A stretch of 64,000 bases of DNA, from contig CAJJDP010000090.1 of the NCBI GenBank assembly GCA_905182995.1, positions 176,574 to 240,573 on the forward strand. Direction: 5' to 3'. The stretch comes from Paramecium octaurelia (taxonomy: Eukaryota > Ciliophora > Oligohymenophorea > Peniculida > Parameciidae). The notes under the pieces were generated by a model. The model did no database searches. It was not told the origin of the DNA and was given only the letters and a program-made list of their open reading frames with translations. This document shows, piece after piece, positions 1 to 12,560 of the stretch. Every line of letters begins with the position of its first letter. Position 1 is the first letter of the stretch. The translations under genes and the position numbers were made by a program.

Positions 1-163
1 AGTAGTTTTGGAATTGAAGAAGGCAATGTTTAAACAGTTTATCATTCGCGTAGAATATAGAGGATATAAAAAATATATAAAATGAATTGATTAATATTAT
101 TATTATTATGATTAATTCTAATATGTAAAAAAGTATAAATTTGAATTGAGATTCATATCCTAT

Positions 164-3100
164 TCATACTTCCTCCTATTAGAATCTAGAATTATTATGA
201 AAACTCCTCATAGATACATTTTTAGATGGTTTGATTCTTTCAAATAGGTTACGATTCGATTTACTTCGTTTATACATTTTCTTTTCAATTCCCTTCACAT
301 AGGAATAGTAATATGCGATTTTCTTAAGAATTTCATCTAAATTAAATTCAGGGAAATACACATGAGTAGATTTACAACAATCAATCTCAATATTTTGATT
401 TGGATGAACAATATCCATCATCTTCTATTGCAATTAATTTTCTTATATATATTCTGCTGATAAGCTTACCGGATCAATTTAGGTAATACTTGGAATAGGA
501 TTTGCTTACCCAAATTTTTTAGAATCTCCAATACTCACTCTTCTTAATTTCTAATCAAATGCAGCCATCAGTTATTATTTTTATTAAGGACTTGGACCTA
601 AATTTACTTATTGAGGTTAATTAATTTTTCTCTAGAATTGTTGACCTACTAATAAAGTTGTTCTCTTTTTCTTCCTTCTTCTCTCACCTCCAATTTACAT
701 TCTCCTTTCTTAATTTTCAATCTATTTCTTTATCAATGAATCTTTCATATCACTCTACTCACTATTCTTGCTAAGTTATTTCATTAAACACTTGTTTTAA
801 TCTTAATCTAATTAATAAGACAGATTTCCAAACTTTTAGGACAAAAAAAGATTGCTGAGTTCATCAAAATTGCACGATCTTTTAGGACTACCTTAGAGTG
901 TCATTTGGTATAGTTTATTGTTGAATGAATTAGGAATTTAATTATTTTGAATACCAAATATTTATGATTATTATTATTATTCTATTGCTTCAGATTCTTT
1001 CTCTTAGATTTCCTTCTTAAATACTTATAAGGCTTTGTATTTTTCTTTTCCAAATTAATTTTTCTAGAATACCATGATGCTTTATTTCAGCTCATGAGTT
1101 GGCGTGATATCTTTCAAGTCAGTTGTCAAGCCTCCTGTCAAAGTTTTTGTGCTTTTCTTTTAAAATGCCTTTTACATTTCGCTGTTTGTGTTAATTGGAG
1201 AATCTTAAAGATTTCTAGGTGTTTCGTCCGCAATTGATGAATCTAATTCATTTTTTTTACTCAATTAAAATCCTAAAGATACTAAATATTCATCTGTATA
1301 TTCTCTATAATAACTTAAATTATTTACTATTCGGTTAAATTTTCAACTAGTAGTTTTAGTGCTCCTTCTTATATACTATTGAGAACTTCTCTTGTTCTTG
1401 ATTTGGTAGAATTTCGATATGGAAATTTAAGCCTATTATTCAATCTGACAGTTGTGAAACTACTAGATATTTTATTAATATTTGGTTACAAAAACACAAA
1501 TGGACATCTAAATATATTAATATCATTACTGAATAAAATTGTGAGTCCACCCACAAACTTCACAGACATTTCCAGTACCTTTAAATTAGGGATCAAATAA
1601 CAATCTATCCCTCTTCATACAAAATATTTCATATTCTGAATCACTTTCACTAATAACATTAATAAAGTCCTCGTAACTATAGAAATTATGAAGAAAATAA
1701 ATACTCAATATAAGCCATTTAAGTAAATCTTAAAGCCCTTACTTTATATTCATACCGCTGCTATGTTATGAATTCTCTCTCCCCTAATACTGCTCTAATA
1801 TTGGATCATATGCATTACCCAGAATTGACCTTATTGAGAAAAGTCTCTGTTGCTTCATAATATTCATTTTCATCTACAATTAGCATGTATAATTACTCTT
1901 ATGATCTGCTACAAATTCTAAGGCTCCTGAAAGCACGAACCAAATTTTAGTTGGTTGATCATATCGAGAATACAAAACCTCTTCTGGTAACACTTTTTTC
2001 TCCTTCACAAATTGACAGAGATTATTGATTGTAAGTTCTTTGAAATTTTCTCTCAGAAATCTTGACTTTTTAAGAGTATTACTATATAAATCTGTTAAAA
2101 CCTCCTCTCTTAAATGTTTAGTTAATTGATTGATAAATATCTCTGCGTGACTATCTTCTTCTTATTCAAGTTGGAAAAAGTATTCAAAATACTTCTTAAC
2201 CTGGAGCATATATTAAACCATTACTTTTAATGACAGATTTAGATTGAGCCCTCTTTTTCTAATATGTTAATGAATTTGACGCAATTTAGACTTATAAGTA
2301 GACTTTTTATCGGACATCTATTTAAAAATATTGCCGATATTTGAAATGCAATAGCCAAATACTCCACAAAGCAGCAATGTTACAACGATAACAAAAATCC
2401 TTTCAAAAGTTGTAACAGGTACAATATCTCCATAACCCACGGTTACTGTTGTGATTACACTCCAATATAGAGATATGATGTATCTGTCAAACCAATGATA
2501 ATCAAAGGCCTGTCTATCATAATGAGTGAGCCAATTGTCAGTTATGCCAAAGGATTCATACTCTGTTAATGCAACAAAATGCCAAGCACATCCACAAAAG
2601 TGACCTGTCAAAACCAGAAAAAAGATAAGCTTCAAAAGATCAACAACAATTTGGATGTTCTCCTAATCATATCAGTTTATTATTACTTCCAAATTCAATA
2701 TTTCTTCAATATTTTGCATCAAAGGAGTCAGTCTTGTCAATCGAAATAGTAACGTGTATCTAACAAAGGGTATGTTCATGTTTGACATTAGAAATGGTAC
2801 TACAACCACTAAATCCCAAAAGAAATTATCTTTCAAATAATGTTTCACTATAGACTTTCGATCTTCATGCATCAAACCCTTATCATAATAAGCAGTATTA
2901 AAATTAATTATTATCTCAGCTATAAATATCCATGATGGCAATAAATCAAATAAGTATTCAAATACTCCTTAAGTTTAAATATTGAAACTGATGTTTATGG
3001 GAATGTAAAATATATTCATCACAATGAAGAGTAATAACAAAATATCCCAGACAATTTTAAATTTGCTATCAGGTCTTATGACTATTATAATTCTGCTTAA

Positions 3101-3981
3101 TAATTCTAATCCATATTCCAAGCAATTTATTAGACTGGTTGCTCTTTTTTGGAAATTATATTTCAATATTAAAAATAAACTAGGCTTCTGTTTAATTTGC
3201 CGAGAAATTAAGATATATTCAAAATTACTAGACAAATCTCCAATAATAGAAAATATTTTTCTTGTCATAAGTTTAAATTTTATGGTCTCAGTTTTGGTTT
3301 TCAACTATTAAATAAATCTCGACACTAATCTTATTATTATAAATCCTTTAACAGCCCATATATTATTTAACCTACGAATCATAATAAATTTTACCCGACT
3401 TTGCCTGCTTTTATTCCACTGTTCCTCTTGGATGCTAGCTCATTGGTTTGATAACTTTTTTACTTTTATGGCTCCACAGTCTTTCTTATCTTAACTTCTT
3501 CCAATTCAAATTATTTCACAAAGCTTTAGTATTTATCTATTTTGGAGCATGACTTTACTCCTTACACTTATTAGTTGAATGTAGAATCAATTATTAGTCC
3601 AGTATGTGCTTTTCTGTTCGAACTCTAATTTAAGTATGGGTTATTAGCAATTCTCTGACCTCTTATGAAGGAATTCGTTCGTGATCTTGCAGATTCTTGA
3701 TCATATCTGTTATCACTTATATGATCCAAACAAATAATATACCTAACACTGCTCAGATATTCATCATCTTCCGAACTTTCTCCTTTATATCCATCTTTCA
3801 AAGCTCGGAAATTCTTACTATCAAATATTTTTCTTTTATGTTTCAGTGCTTCATCAATTGTCTGCTCTGCCTCATTATCATTAGAATAAATTGGTAAGAG
3901 TTCCTCAAATCGAGGGGATGTGATATTCTAACTATAGATAGGTTGATCTATGCAAAGGAACGGACTCTCCCTTTTTTTCAT
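164..3981 (-). CDS. EAG/CNG-type voltage-gated K+ channel with long C-terminal tail
   Basis: Six-transmembrane K+ channel of the KCNH/CNG type, expected in the ciliary or surface membrane. The start at 3979-3981 (MKKRESPF) opens a Q/S-rich cytosolic N-terminus. S1-S4 lie at about 3100-2670, with an Arg-bearing S4 (RYTLLFRLTRLTPL). The pore at about 2440 carries the K+ filter TVTVGYGD. A C-linker and a cyclic-nucleotide-binding fold (REEVL, PEEVLYSRYDQP, WFVLSG) follow at about 2230-1880, then a CxxC-WTHN-C cysteine cluster near 1540. Small introns visible by frame are 3435-3463, 1508-1529 and 1305-1327, all GTA...TAG on the minus strand; splicing them keeps the frame open into a Q/N/K-rich tail ending at the TGA at 164-166. 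The tail ends in a conserved-looking block (YFPEFNLDEILKKI). Family assignment is firm; unseen introns may change residues, and the tail could conceivably be a separate gene. Confidence 0.88.
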
Positions 3982-4641
3982 TATTTAATTTTATATAGAT
4001 AATTGCTTTTTTATCAAAATCTTTAGGTATGGATTTTATTTCACTTCCTTAGGAAGGATCATCAAAAATAATACTTATGAACAATTAAATAAGTTTAATA
4101 TTTTTTATTTTTAACTTCACTTAACCAATAATTTTTGTAAGTATTTTTAACAAATAATTGGAAGAACACAAGTAAATCCCAGATCAAACACATCATCACA
4201 TATTCACATTAGTATCGTAAATGGGATCCTAATCTTTTCGATTGTATAATTAATAGATATACAAAATAAAGTTAAATTTTAGATTCATACAAATAATTAT
4301 AAAGTTAATATCCTTTTATTTCTATTTAAAACGATAGAGCTGGGATACCATTATGTGTTGCCAGAATTTTAATTATCTATATAAAAAATCCATAACTTTA
4401 TAATTTTTTGGTTAATTTTTCCACCATATTTATTTGGCTTTTTTTATTTACCAAAGAGCATTCTTAGATTATGGACTACTTTATAAATTTTTATTTTATT
4501 CAACATTCTACTGTTATTGTTCAAATTACATTAAATACAGATATATAACGAAACTATTTTTAGAATATGCTTATAATAATATTAAAAATAATTTAAATTA
4601 TGCAAATTATAGGGAAAATCATTAAAAATTAACTTCGAGAA
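3982..4641. other. Intergenic, AT-rich, between two divergent genes
   Basis: Spacer of 660 bp between the K+ channel start and the start of the TmcB-like gene, so it should hold both promoters. It is very AT-rich. Open stretches exist, but none shows coding-like composition or a recognisable domain, and I see no motif to call. Confidence 0.5.
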
Positions 4642-7600
4642 ATGCAATAATTGCTCAAAGAATCAAAGGCATCTACCTAGATAAACTTAAAGATTTTATC
4701 ATTATTTTATGTAGGAATCAGATTGAGTATTTTATTACCCACATCTTAATTTGCGAATGAAAATTACAAAGTATGCATTTTGTTTTGATTATTTCCAAGG
4801 ATGAAAAATTTATCTTATTAAAAACAATAATAAATTGGTTTACAGTGCTTAGCCCTATAAATTCTATGAATAACCATAATATTATAATAATCTCTGTAAT
4901 AATAATAAGCATACTTCATTGGATCTCAACTTTAATTATTATTTTTGGAAGTTTTGAATCTAAAATTTTACACCATTATAGCCAGAAGTACTTCACCTAC
5001 TTAAGCTCTCTTCTACTTTATCCTACATTTATTCACATACAAAATTTAAAATTTATTGGTGATTTTGATGAAATTGTTATTGTTTCCATTATCCCTGTCA
5101 TTTTCAATTCAACTATTTAAAATTACATTCAGCGTAACTACTCTCTGCCTACGAGAAACCCTTTTGTAAAAAGACATCGAATTACAAATTATCTCATTTC
5201 TTTGATAGAAATGATAGGATTGGTTTCAATAGTGTACTTATCAGAAGAATATCAATGTGTGATATTGATTTTAATATTTTTTGTACAGCTCTTAGATGCT
5301 TTGTTCGTTAATCCTTACTAATATTATGTAAATTTATAATATTGCTTTTGGAGCAGTCTTTTATTTTTTGCATCACTGTTTAAACTGATCGCCTTTTTTT
5401 GGGACCCCTATTAATATTTCTACTTAGGCATATATCTCATACCGTTGTTGAGTTTCGTGGTATAAGGATATTTTCAATTACAACAAGAAGATAATTTAAT
5501 TTAGAATTGTCTATAAAAAGAGTTGTTGTTACAAATTGTAGATATGTATTATTCTGGAAATGAAATTACAAAGAATAAAATACTGTATATAATACGCACG
5601 AAATTCTAAACAGTGATAAAAGAGAAATTTGACATTGATTTGTAGTTGTAGTAGTGTATTATGCAATTATTCACTAAAATCATCGAACAATTAAACATGT
5701 CAGAGAGATATCAAGATGAGGACTTTTATATCTATAAGATCCTATTTTTTTTGTAGACATGCGAAAAACAGAATCTAGGATACATAAAGATGAAGAAGTT
5801 TCAGGCATCAACTAATTCTCAGTCATTATACTTTCAGATTCTAGCAGATAATATTTATTTTTCAGTTGTTAAGAGCAAATTGAAAAAAAAAATAACTTAA
5901 TAAACTGAGGAGTCTCAAAATTCATTAAGTTTAACAGAAATAAGAGCAAGTTAAATACTACATGAAAAAAGCATGAGTTTTATTGCGTAAATACTATCAA
6001 TGAAACTGAAATTCTGGGAGAGATTATAATAAGGATATTCAAAAATTGAAGAGTTAGCAAAATAGTCCGAAAACTTAAGTAATTTACTAATTAAATTAAA
6101 GAATCTAGTATTTAGTGAACTATAAATTAATGTTTTTTCAATACAAAAAGATTTATTCAAACTCAATATTTTAGATTTGAGATTGTTGTCTCTCATATTC
6201 TCAGGAGTCTTGAATGATTTTCACATAACATTAGAAATTGAGTAGCGTATAGAAGAACTACTTAGTTTCGAAAGAAATTTATAAACTCGAAATATCTTAA
6301 ATACTACTCTTTTGAATGACGAGATGATCTTAGTATCTGTGAGTATGTTGAAGAATTAAGGGTAGATAATGGCCAGCAATAGAACTAAAATGTAGAAGTT
6401 TTTTCAATATCCAACAGAAGATTCATTCATGCAAATTTAACATATAAATTAATTGCTACCTAAATACTTACAAGAGAAACATGATGAATTTATCAACAAT
6501 TTTCTGAAAATTGGAGAATCATTTATATTTGATTAAAGTAGAGATGTATTTCCTATATATTAAACAGGTTTCTCTTTCAATTCTACTCTGTAATTAGTGC
6601 ATTCATATGATAATTTGGATGATTATATAGTGACTGCTGCTTTAAAGTAAGTGAATGAAAATACTGATTTTATTATCTTTGATGATACAGGAAAGATCTT
6701 GGGGATATCAAAATCCATTCAAAATATTTTGTTATCTAATAGTAAGTAGGAATTTGATGAGCAAATTTTAAAATCTTACATTTTCTTTTGGTTTCATAAT
6801 CTATTTGATTCGGTTTAATAGTTTCAGTAGGAATAACAAAATGATTAATTGAATACATTTAAGATTAGTACTCAGAAAACGTTTGTCACCCCAATTTAGG
6901 ATATTGATAATATAATAAGGGAACATGAAACATACAAAAAATCTCATTTGATTACTTAAACAAGTGGAATGAAGACGGAATAATAAGAAAATACTTATCA
7001 TTAAGCTTAATCACAACCTAAATACACCTGTTTTAAGAAAAACTACATATAATAGACTCAAGAATTTGTTTCCAGTTGCTCTTTGAAGGAAAACTCTGTA
7101 CATCCATATTATCAAATAGTGTATAATCTCATATTAAATGTAATGAAAAATAAGTATCCATATTTTTTGATGCAAATTACTGAATATAGATATAAGGATG
7201 TTAAAAAATAAGGCCTTGAATTGTCGAATAGTGCTATTAGCTCATTTTATCATTCCAAAAATATGAAAACAACCGAATAAGTAGAGGATGATTACCTATT
7301 AGACGAAAATGATGGACCTTTAAACTTTGTCATCAACTAACCGGTTGTGAATAAGTTACTGATTAATGAACAAGATGATGAGACTTACTAAGAAGCTTAG
7401 ATGAATCGAATCTAGCCATAATAGAAGTCTATAGACCCTAGGGAAAGCAATTTGGTATCTCCAAGAGGAAACAGAGAGATCTTGATTTAAAAAGAATATG
7501 ATTATGAAGATGAAGAGGAAGAGGGTCGAGATCAAAAATCAAAAGTGGATAAAAGCAGTTCTTAAAAAGAGCAACGGGCAGATATTTTATAGGTAGTTTT

Positions 7601-9673
7601 GAGAGAACAGAATTTGGAGTAAAATGATTTACATAAATAAAATAAGCAATCAGTTACTAGTGCTACATCTGATAAAACACAGAACTCTGTCTATAATTTG
7701 ATTAGAAAACTTACTTATTCGGAATAGATGCAATCTTCAATTATCAAAAGCATAGTTATTTGTATTGTGTTGACATTGATAATGATGATACTGATAATTT
7801 CAGAGATGTAGATTGCACGCTCTAATACAGATTAATTGAAATATGATATCCCTTTAGTGAGAATACCTCAGAGGTTCAATAGACTGTATTGTACTTTTGT
7901 GACATTAGGTTAATTGGATCTGTAATTGAATTTATTAAATCAGTCTTATGGAGCTCTTTATGAATATCGTGTTAGAAATGAAAGCATGGTTAGAAGAGAA
8001 GAAATGTTGAGTATGATGATGGATCTCAAAAATGAATTCGCAAAATTGGAAGAAGAAAATAGATTGCCAATTGTGGCAGTGAGAATAATTAATGAATTTT
8101 CATATTAGGAATTGAATGTAACTATGATTTAATTTGACTCTATGGTAAATGAATATACTGAGAGAATTAATTAATACTTACAAGGATCGGATGAGTTGAG
8201 CTATATTGAGAAGATTTAAGTGTTGGTTTAGTTTTTAAAAGGTAATTTAATTAATCAATTGAATCTCACTATCAAGTTAGTGGAAGAAATTGAAAATGAA
8301 TTCTTTGATTTAATCACCTATTTTGAGACAGAATACCTTATATTTCTCTTAGTGTTACTCTGGATTATATTCTTTATGTTGATATTACAATTTAAACAAT
8401 GGCATCAACCGTATATATACATGCAGACTGTTTTACTTCTCATCAGTAGGATATCAGAGAAGGATATTGAATATTCTTGTCAAAAGATGTCCTATATTTC
8501 AAATATGCTGGACAAAGATAAACAACTATGGAAACATATCAATTATTTTAGAGAGTATTTCTGGTTCTCAAGAACAAGTACTCACAATTCAATTAAATAT
8601 ACTTCAAGTTCGGTATCACAATTAAAGCAAACTTCAAAATAGAGTTCGACTAGAGTCAAATCAGTGTCCAGAATTTAAGAAACAAACTTTTCAATTATCA
8701 ATATCTACTTAATGTTGTTTTTCCTCTGGGTTCTTTTGTCTGGATATGTGCTATCAACATTCTTAATTATGAAACAGAATATGGAGGATTCTCAACCGGA
8801 ACTAAGGTTGGCCATGGAATATGTCAGATTCAAATAGGATTTAGATGGAGTTATGATAATTAGTTAATTACTAAAGAATCAATAGATTCTAATTGATGAA
8901 ACCATGGCAAGCGGAGTGTTCCGTCTAAATCCTGAATTGAGCACAAAAGATAAATACTTTACTAGATTATATGCTGAATTGCTAAAATAATTCGTTTCTC
9001 TCCAAGAAGATTCTACTTCAATTTTCGAACATATATATAGTGATATAGTAGCATCAAAAAAAATCAGTTCATCCAATAAAGAGCTACTCCTAAAAATGTA
9101 TGAGACTGACTTATGTCTGATTATACCTTCTCAACTACCCTTCTGTGAATATGAGAATGGTCAATTTAAATATTTCCCTACTTACCCATCAGCTGAGGAT
9201 ATCGACAATAATCGTATGCTCTACAGATACGGAATTAACGGGATCTTTTAGACGTAATAATCAATTTATAGCTTAGCATACAATCCATCTTTACCACTCA
9301 TTATTCTCTTGAACTCAACGGTATCAAAGATACAAATTTGACTATAGTTAATTAATTCCTACAATCCCCAGAATTTATCTAGGTCATTCTATCTTATACT
9401 TTTGATATCAGTTTTGCACTATTAGAATTCTATTATACTATTATCCAAGCCTCTTTGGATATTTTAGAAGAAGATTATCAAATGATTGTTGTATACGTGG
9501 TCACCTTTGGCTTGGGAGCTTTAATTACCCTTTATATAGTTATTTTTATACGGGCCACTACTCTTTAGTAGAGAGTCTAATCAATTAGATAGGCATTAAT
9601 AATAATCCCTCACGAATCACTTCAAGATTAATCAATATTAAATGCGATAAGAAAGATTGACAGAACTCTTTGA
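4642..9673 (+). CDS. TmcB-like multi-pass membrane protein with PAS-like domain (copy A)
   Basis: Very large integral membrane protein. The N-terminal half has several hydrophobic segments (about 4790-5420). A PAS-like module lies at about 6480-6780, with the hallmark pattern of this protist family: EKHDEFINNFLKIGES, then a GFSF stretch, then DFIIFDDTGKILGIS. An acidic Q/K/E-rich linker (7380-7700) and a second membrane half with at least four segments (7740-9560) follow. The start (MQQLLKESK) was chosen by alignment with the paralogue at 57138. A 29-nt intron (GTATGC...CCAAG, about 4772-4800) keeps the frame. It ends IRKIDRTL-TGA, exactly as the paralogue does. The nearest described family I can name is the Dictyostelium tiny-macrocysts TmcB/TmcC type; role and ligand are unknown. 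Confidence 0.8.
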
Positions 9674-9748
9674 ATTCTATTTATAAATTTCCATAGGATT
9701 ATACTTATAAACAAATAATTAAAATATGTATTTAAATTCATCGAAATT

Positions 9749-10550
9749 TCATTGATTCTCTTTTTATTTCCTTGATCTTTTGTACATCCTAGCATATATA
9801 GCAGCTGCGATTGTAATGCCTCCACTACATAATAACCAAATTTTGGCTGCCTTATTTATTTTCAATAATTCTTCCTCTAGACTATCAATAAAAGATTCTT
9901 TAGATGATCCTAAAATAATCAAAGGAGTAAGAACACCATCCTGCTATAATTTGCCACAAACACCGTACTAAATTATTTTTAATTATACCTATTAATTTGG
10001 TAGCAAAGCAAATTCGGTATATGTAGTTTGAAAAACGTGTTGATTAGCTATTTTAATTTATGACAATTCACTTTTCATTATATTCTCTCTCATTTTTGGA
10101 AGATTATATAAAATAAGTGATCGATTTGGTAAATATTTTACTTCTAATTAGTGGTTATCATTTCTAAGTATAAATTATATTAAATGATCTCTTTTAAAGG
10201 TAATTACCTAACCCAAATTAATCAGGAGTCCATCTCCAACATCTTTTTACTTTTCTTTGATTGTAGGCACAATTGTAGATAGTATAGCCCTGACTGATTT
10301 ATCTGAAAATGTAGGTCTAATAATACTCTAAGCTTTCATACTGTAAATTATTGGAAGTGATTTTTCCAGTCAACACAAGGTATTGATTGATGGGTAGATC
10401 TGCTTTACTATTGATGTAATCAAGATTGTAAAGTGGCATTTTGTCAACATCCGTAAACATCTTTGAAAGTACTTTCTCCTTTCTAAATAAAACAACTGCC
10501 CTCAAAGCAGCACATGATGCAGATACAAGACAGAAGTTAGTAATTAGCAT
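9749..10550 (-). CDS. GIDE-domain (MUL1-like) membrane protein without RING
   Basis: The N-terminus (MLITNFCLVSASCAALR) is weakly hydrophobic. The middle contains a YESLEYYQTYIFRQI stretch, then DQFGDHLIQF after a 22-nt intron (GTTAGG...AAAAG, near 10200). The C-terminal part reads YGVCGKL, DGVLTPLIILGSSKESFIDS, EEELLKINKAAKIW, then a single membrane span (LLCSGGITIAAAIYA) and a basic end (RMYKRSRKQKENQ). This order (cytosolic or intermembrane GIDE module, ELL-helix, TM) matches the GIDE region of MUL1/MAPL E3 ligases. The protein stops right after the TM, so the RING finger is absent. It starts 11 bp after the stop of the PWWP gene on the same strand. Family assignment is by pattern only; function is not inferred. 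Confidence 0.65.
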
Positions 10551-10561
10551 TTTATATAATA

Positions 10562-11277
10562 TCAAAAAAATATTTTAATTTCACTCGGATCAAGCAATTA
10601 AGTAAGCATTGAGTAGTTTTCATTCTTTGTGGTATTGATGGAGGAATCGTAATAGTTTTCGAATGACTCAAAATTAAATATCTTGTTTACTATTCCTGCT
10701 TATAATGAAGAATAAGCCTTTATTAAAGAATTAACTTTACTTTTATAGCCTTGACTACTTTTTTCTGATTATTATTGCATTTCTCTAGAATTTAATTAAT
10801 AACTTCGCCTTTGACATCTTTAAAATGCTTTTATATGAAAAGTTCGATTTTTTTTGGTTATGATTGTTTTGTTGGTTAAATCTTCACCTCAGTATTGTTT
10901 TTGCTTTATTTTGATTCTTGCCCTTTAAAATGGTTAGTACCTTTTACGATTTCTGGTTAAATACAATTAAATTATACTTTCATAAATTGGTATGAGATGC
11001 TTATAGCTTTCTTTATTTATGGCTTATTCAATAGAGATCTTGAGATTATTATTCTTTTTGGCTTAACCGCAATAGTGTTCAAAGTGTTCTTCGAAAGGCT
11101 TAAGATCTTGATATTTAAGTTCCCCTCTAAAATGATAACATAAACTAACTGCTGATTGTCGCCAAAGAAAAAGACTCTGCATTTTTATTTATCTGGTTAA
11201 TCGTATGCGATGGTGCATGGCCAATAAGGATAGCCTTAGATCTTGCCCCAAAACACATCGTTCTTGTTAAATTGCAT
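10562..11277 (-). CDS. PWWP-domain protein
   Basis: The protein begins MQFNKNDVFWGKIQGYPYWP, a clear PWWP signature at residues 1-20, followed by KCRVFFFGDNQQ and, after a 23-nt intron (GTTAGT...TTTAG, near 11120), GELKYQDLKPFEEHFEHYC, the usual end of the fold. The remainder is Lys/Gln-rich and helical (ELFIQKHFKDVKGEVINQIL); a second 23-nt intron (GTAAAG...AAAG, near 10715) restores the frame to the TGA at 10562. PWWP domains are known to read methylated histone tails on DNA, so a chromatin role is likely by family. An in-frame TGA lies upstream of this ATG, which supports the start. It is divergent from the tail-anchored gene, with only 18 bp between the two ATGs. Confidence 0.85.
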
Positions 11278-11295
11278 TAATTTTAATAATTTAAA

Positions 11296-11787
11296 ATGGC
11301 TTCACCATCTTAATTAATATTCATCGGACTCATCCATTATGAGATTAGGGAATAGGATAGAAGAATATTGAAGAAGTAAAGCTTAGCATAAATAGAGGAC
11401 TCTGATGTTAAGGAGTTTTTAAAGAGTGAATAGGAATATGAGAGAACTAGAAATAAGGCTCAGTCTCCTTTTTTCAAGAGAATGGATAAGAATCCCAATT
11501 ATTTATTGGTTTTGGAACCGTCGCTGGTGAATCAAGTGAACCAAACATTGAGAGGAATAGAGGATCATATAGCAGAACATCTCCCTATTGAATTGCCTGA
11601 GGATGAGTGGAAATAGAGAGCAATAAAAATATTATTAACTTGGAATCTGTCAGAAAAGAATGAATTGGCCAAGTTCGCAACTGGGAGTGAGTAAGTTGAG
11701 AAGCACTATCTGGAATTCGGACTTTTATTTTTAGTATTGGCAGTTATTGGATATGTTATGATATTTGTGATGAAACATATGTTTTGA
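11296..11787 (+). CDS. Small tail-anchored membrane protein, unknown family
   Basis: About 160 residues. The body is charged and helical (IEDSDVKEFLKSEQEYERT, then LRGIEDHIAEHLPIELPEDE). The protein ends with one strongly hydrophobic span (GLLFLVLAVIGYVMIFVMKHMF) directly before TGA, the layout of a tail-anchored protein facing the cytosol, as in SNAREs and related traffic factors. No SNARE heptad layer can be proved. The start at 11296 is the only in-frame ATG upstream of the charged region; its first 20 residues look less coding-like, so the true start may be an internal Met. Confidence 0.6.
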
Positions 11788-11825
11788 GGAAGATTAGATA
11801 TTTATAATTTCAAACAATATTGAAT

Positions 11826-12513
11826 TCAACAGCATCCTCCATCCTTTTTCTTTTTTTTACTTTGATCATCAGCTGTAACTCTGACACTGGAATTTTGTGG
11901 TTTATCAACCTTCTTTCCTTCAACTAATTTGTTTTGTTCCTCATACAGGATCTACTCAGCTATGGACACAAACAATTCCTAGATTCCCTTGTTCTCTTTA
12001 CAACTTGTAAGCTTGAGAGAAGCTCCAATTTGCTAAAATAGGGCTTTTGTTATTACTTGAGCATAGTTGTTTGCTTCGTCATAGGAAACTTTCTCGTCTT
12101 CGATCAAATCGTTCTTATTCCCCACGAGAACTTAGACTAAAACTAAAATAAAACCTTACTTATCTTTTTTGGACCGTGAGCTTTCAATTCATTCACCCAA
12201 GATTTAAGCACATCAAAGGAATCTTTGTGTGTAATATCGTAAACTATCAATGCCACTTAAGCCTCTAAAAATAAATGAGCACAAAACCTCTATAATACAA
12301 AGGAGTGAGTGATTTGTATTTCTCTTATCCAGCAGTGTCCCAAATCTGAAATTTAAAATTGATTCCATTGACTTCTATGGTTCTAGCCATGAATGCAGCT
12401 CCCAAAGTAGATTCATGAGTCACTTTAAATATATCAGAACAGAATCTCAGCACAATTGAACTTTTGCCCACTCCTGAATCTCCTAATAATACGACCTTAA
12501 CTTCGCGATTCAT
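11826..12513 (-). CDS. Rab-family small GTPase, Rab5-like
   Basis: Complete Rab. The P-loop GDSGVGKSS is at residues 11-19, switch I contains STLGAAFM, and switch II contains WDTAGQEKYKSLTPLYYR. The guanine motifs NKND and a TSCKEN (SAK-equivalent) stretch follow, and the C-terminus is KKKKKDGGCC with a double-Cys prenylation signal. Two introns are evident (23 nt near 12270-12292; 29 nt near 12125-12153). The effector region and YYREA resemble the Rab5/21/22 group, which acts on early endosomes in other eukaryotes, but sub-class is inferred from few residues. The position corresponding to the usual YYRGA Gly reads Glu if the first intron is placed as above. Confidence 0.93.
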
Positions 12514-12560
12514 TATTTAATTAATTGATTAATGTTATAGAATATATAAAATAAGAGTCC

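Noticed and set aside
2975..3304. Separate short K+ channel ORFs as individual genes
   Set aside because: They are fragments of one channel split by in-frame TAA/TAG (Gln) and tiny introns; an apparent start at 3304 is a TTG inside the longer frame.
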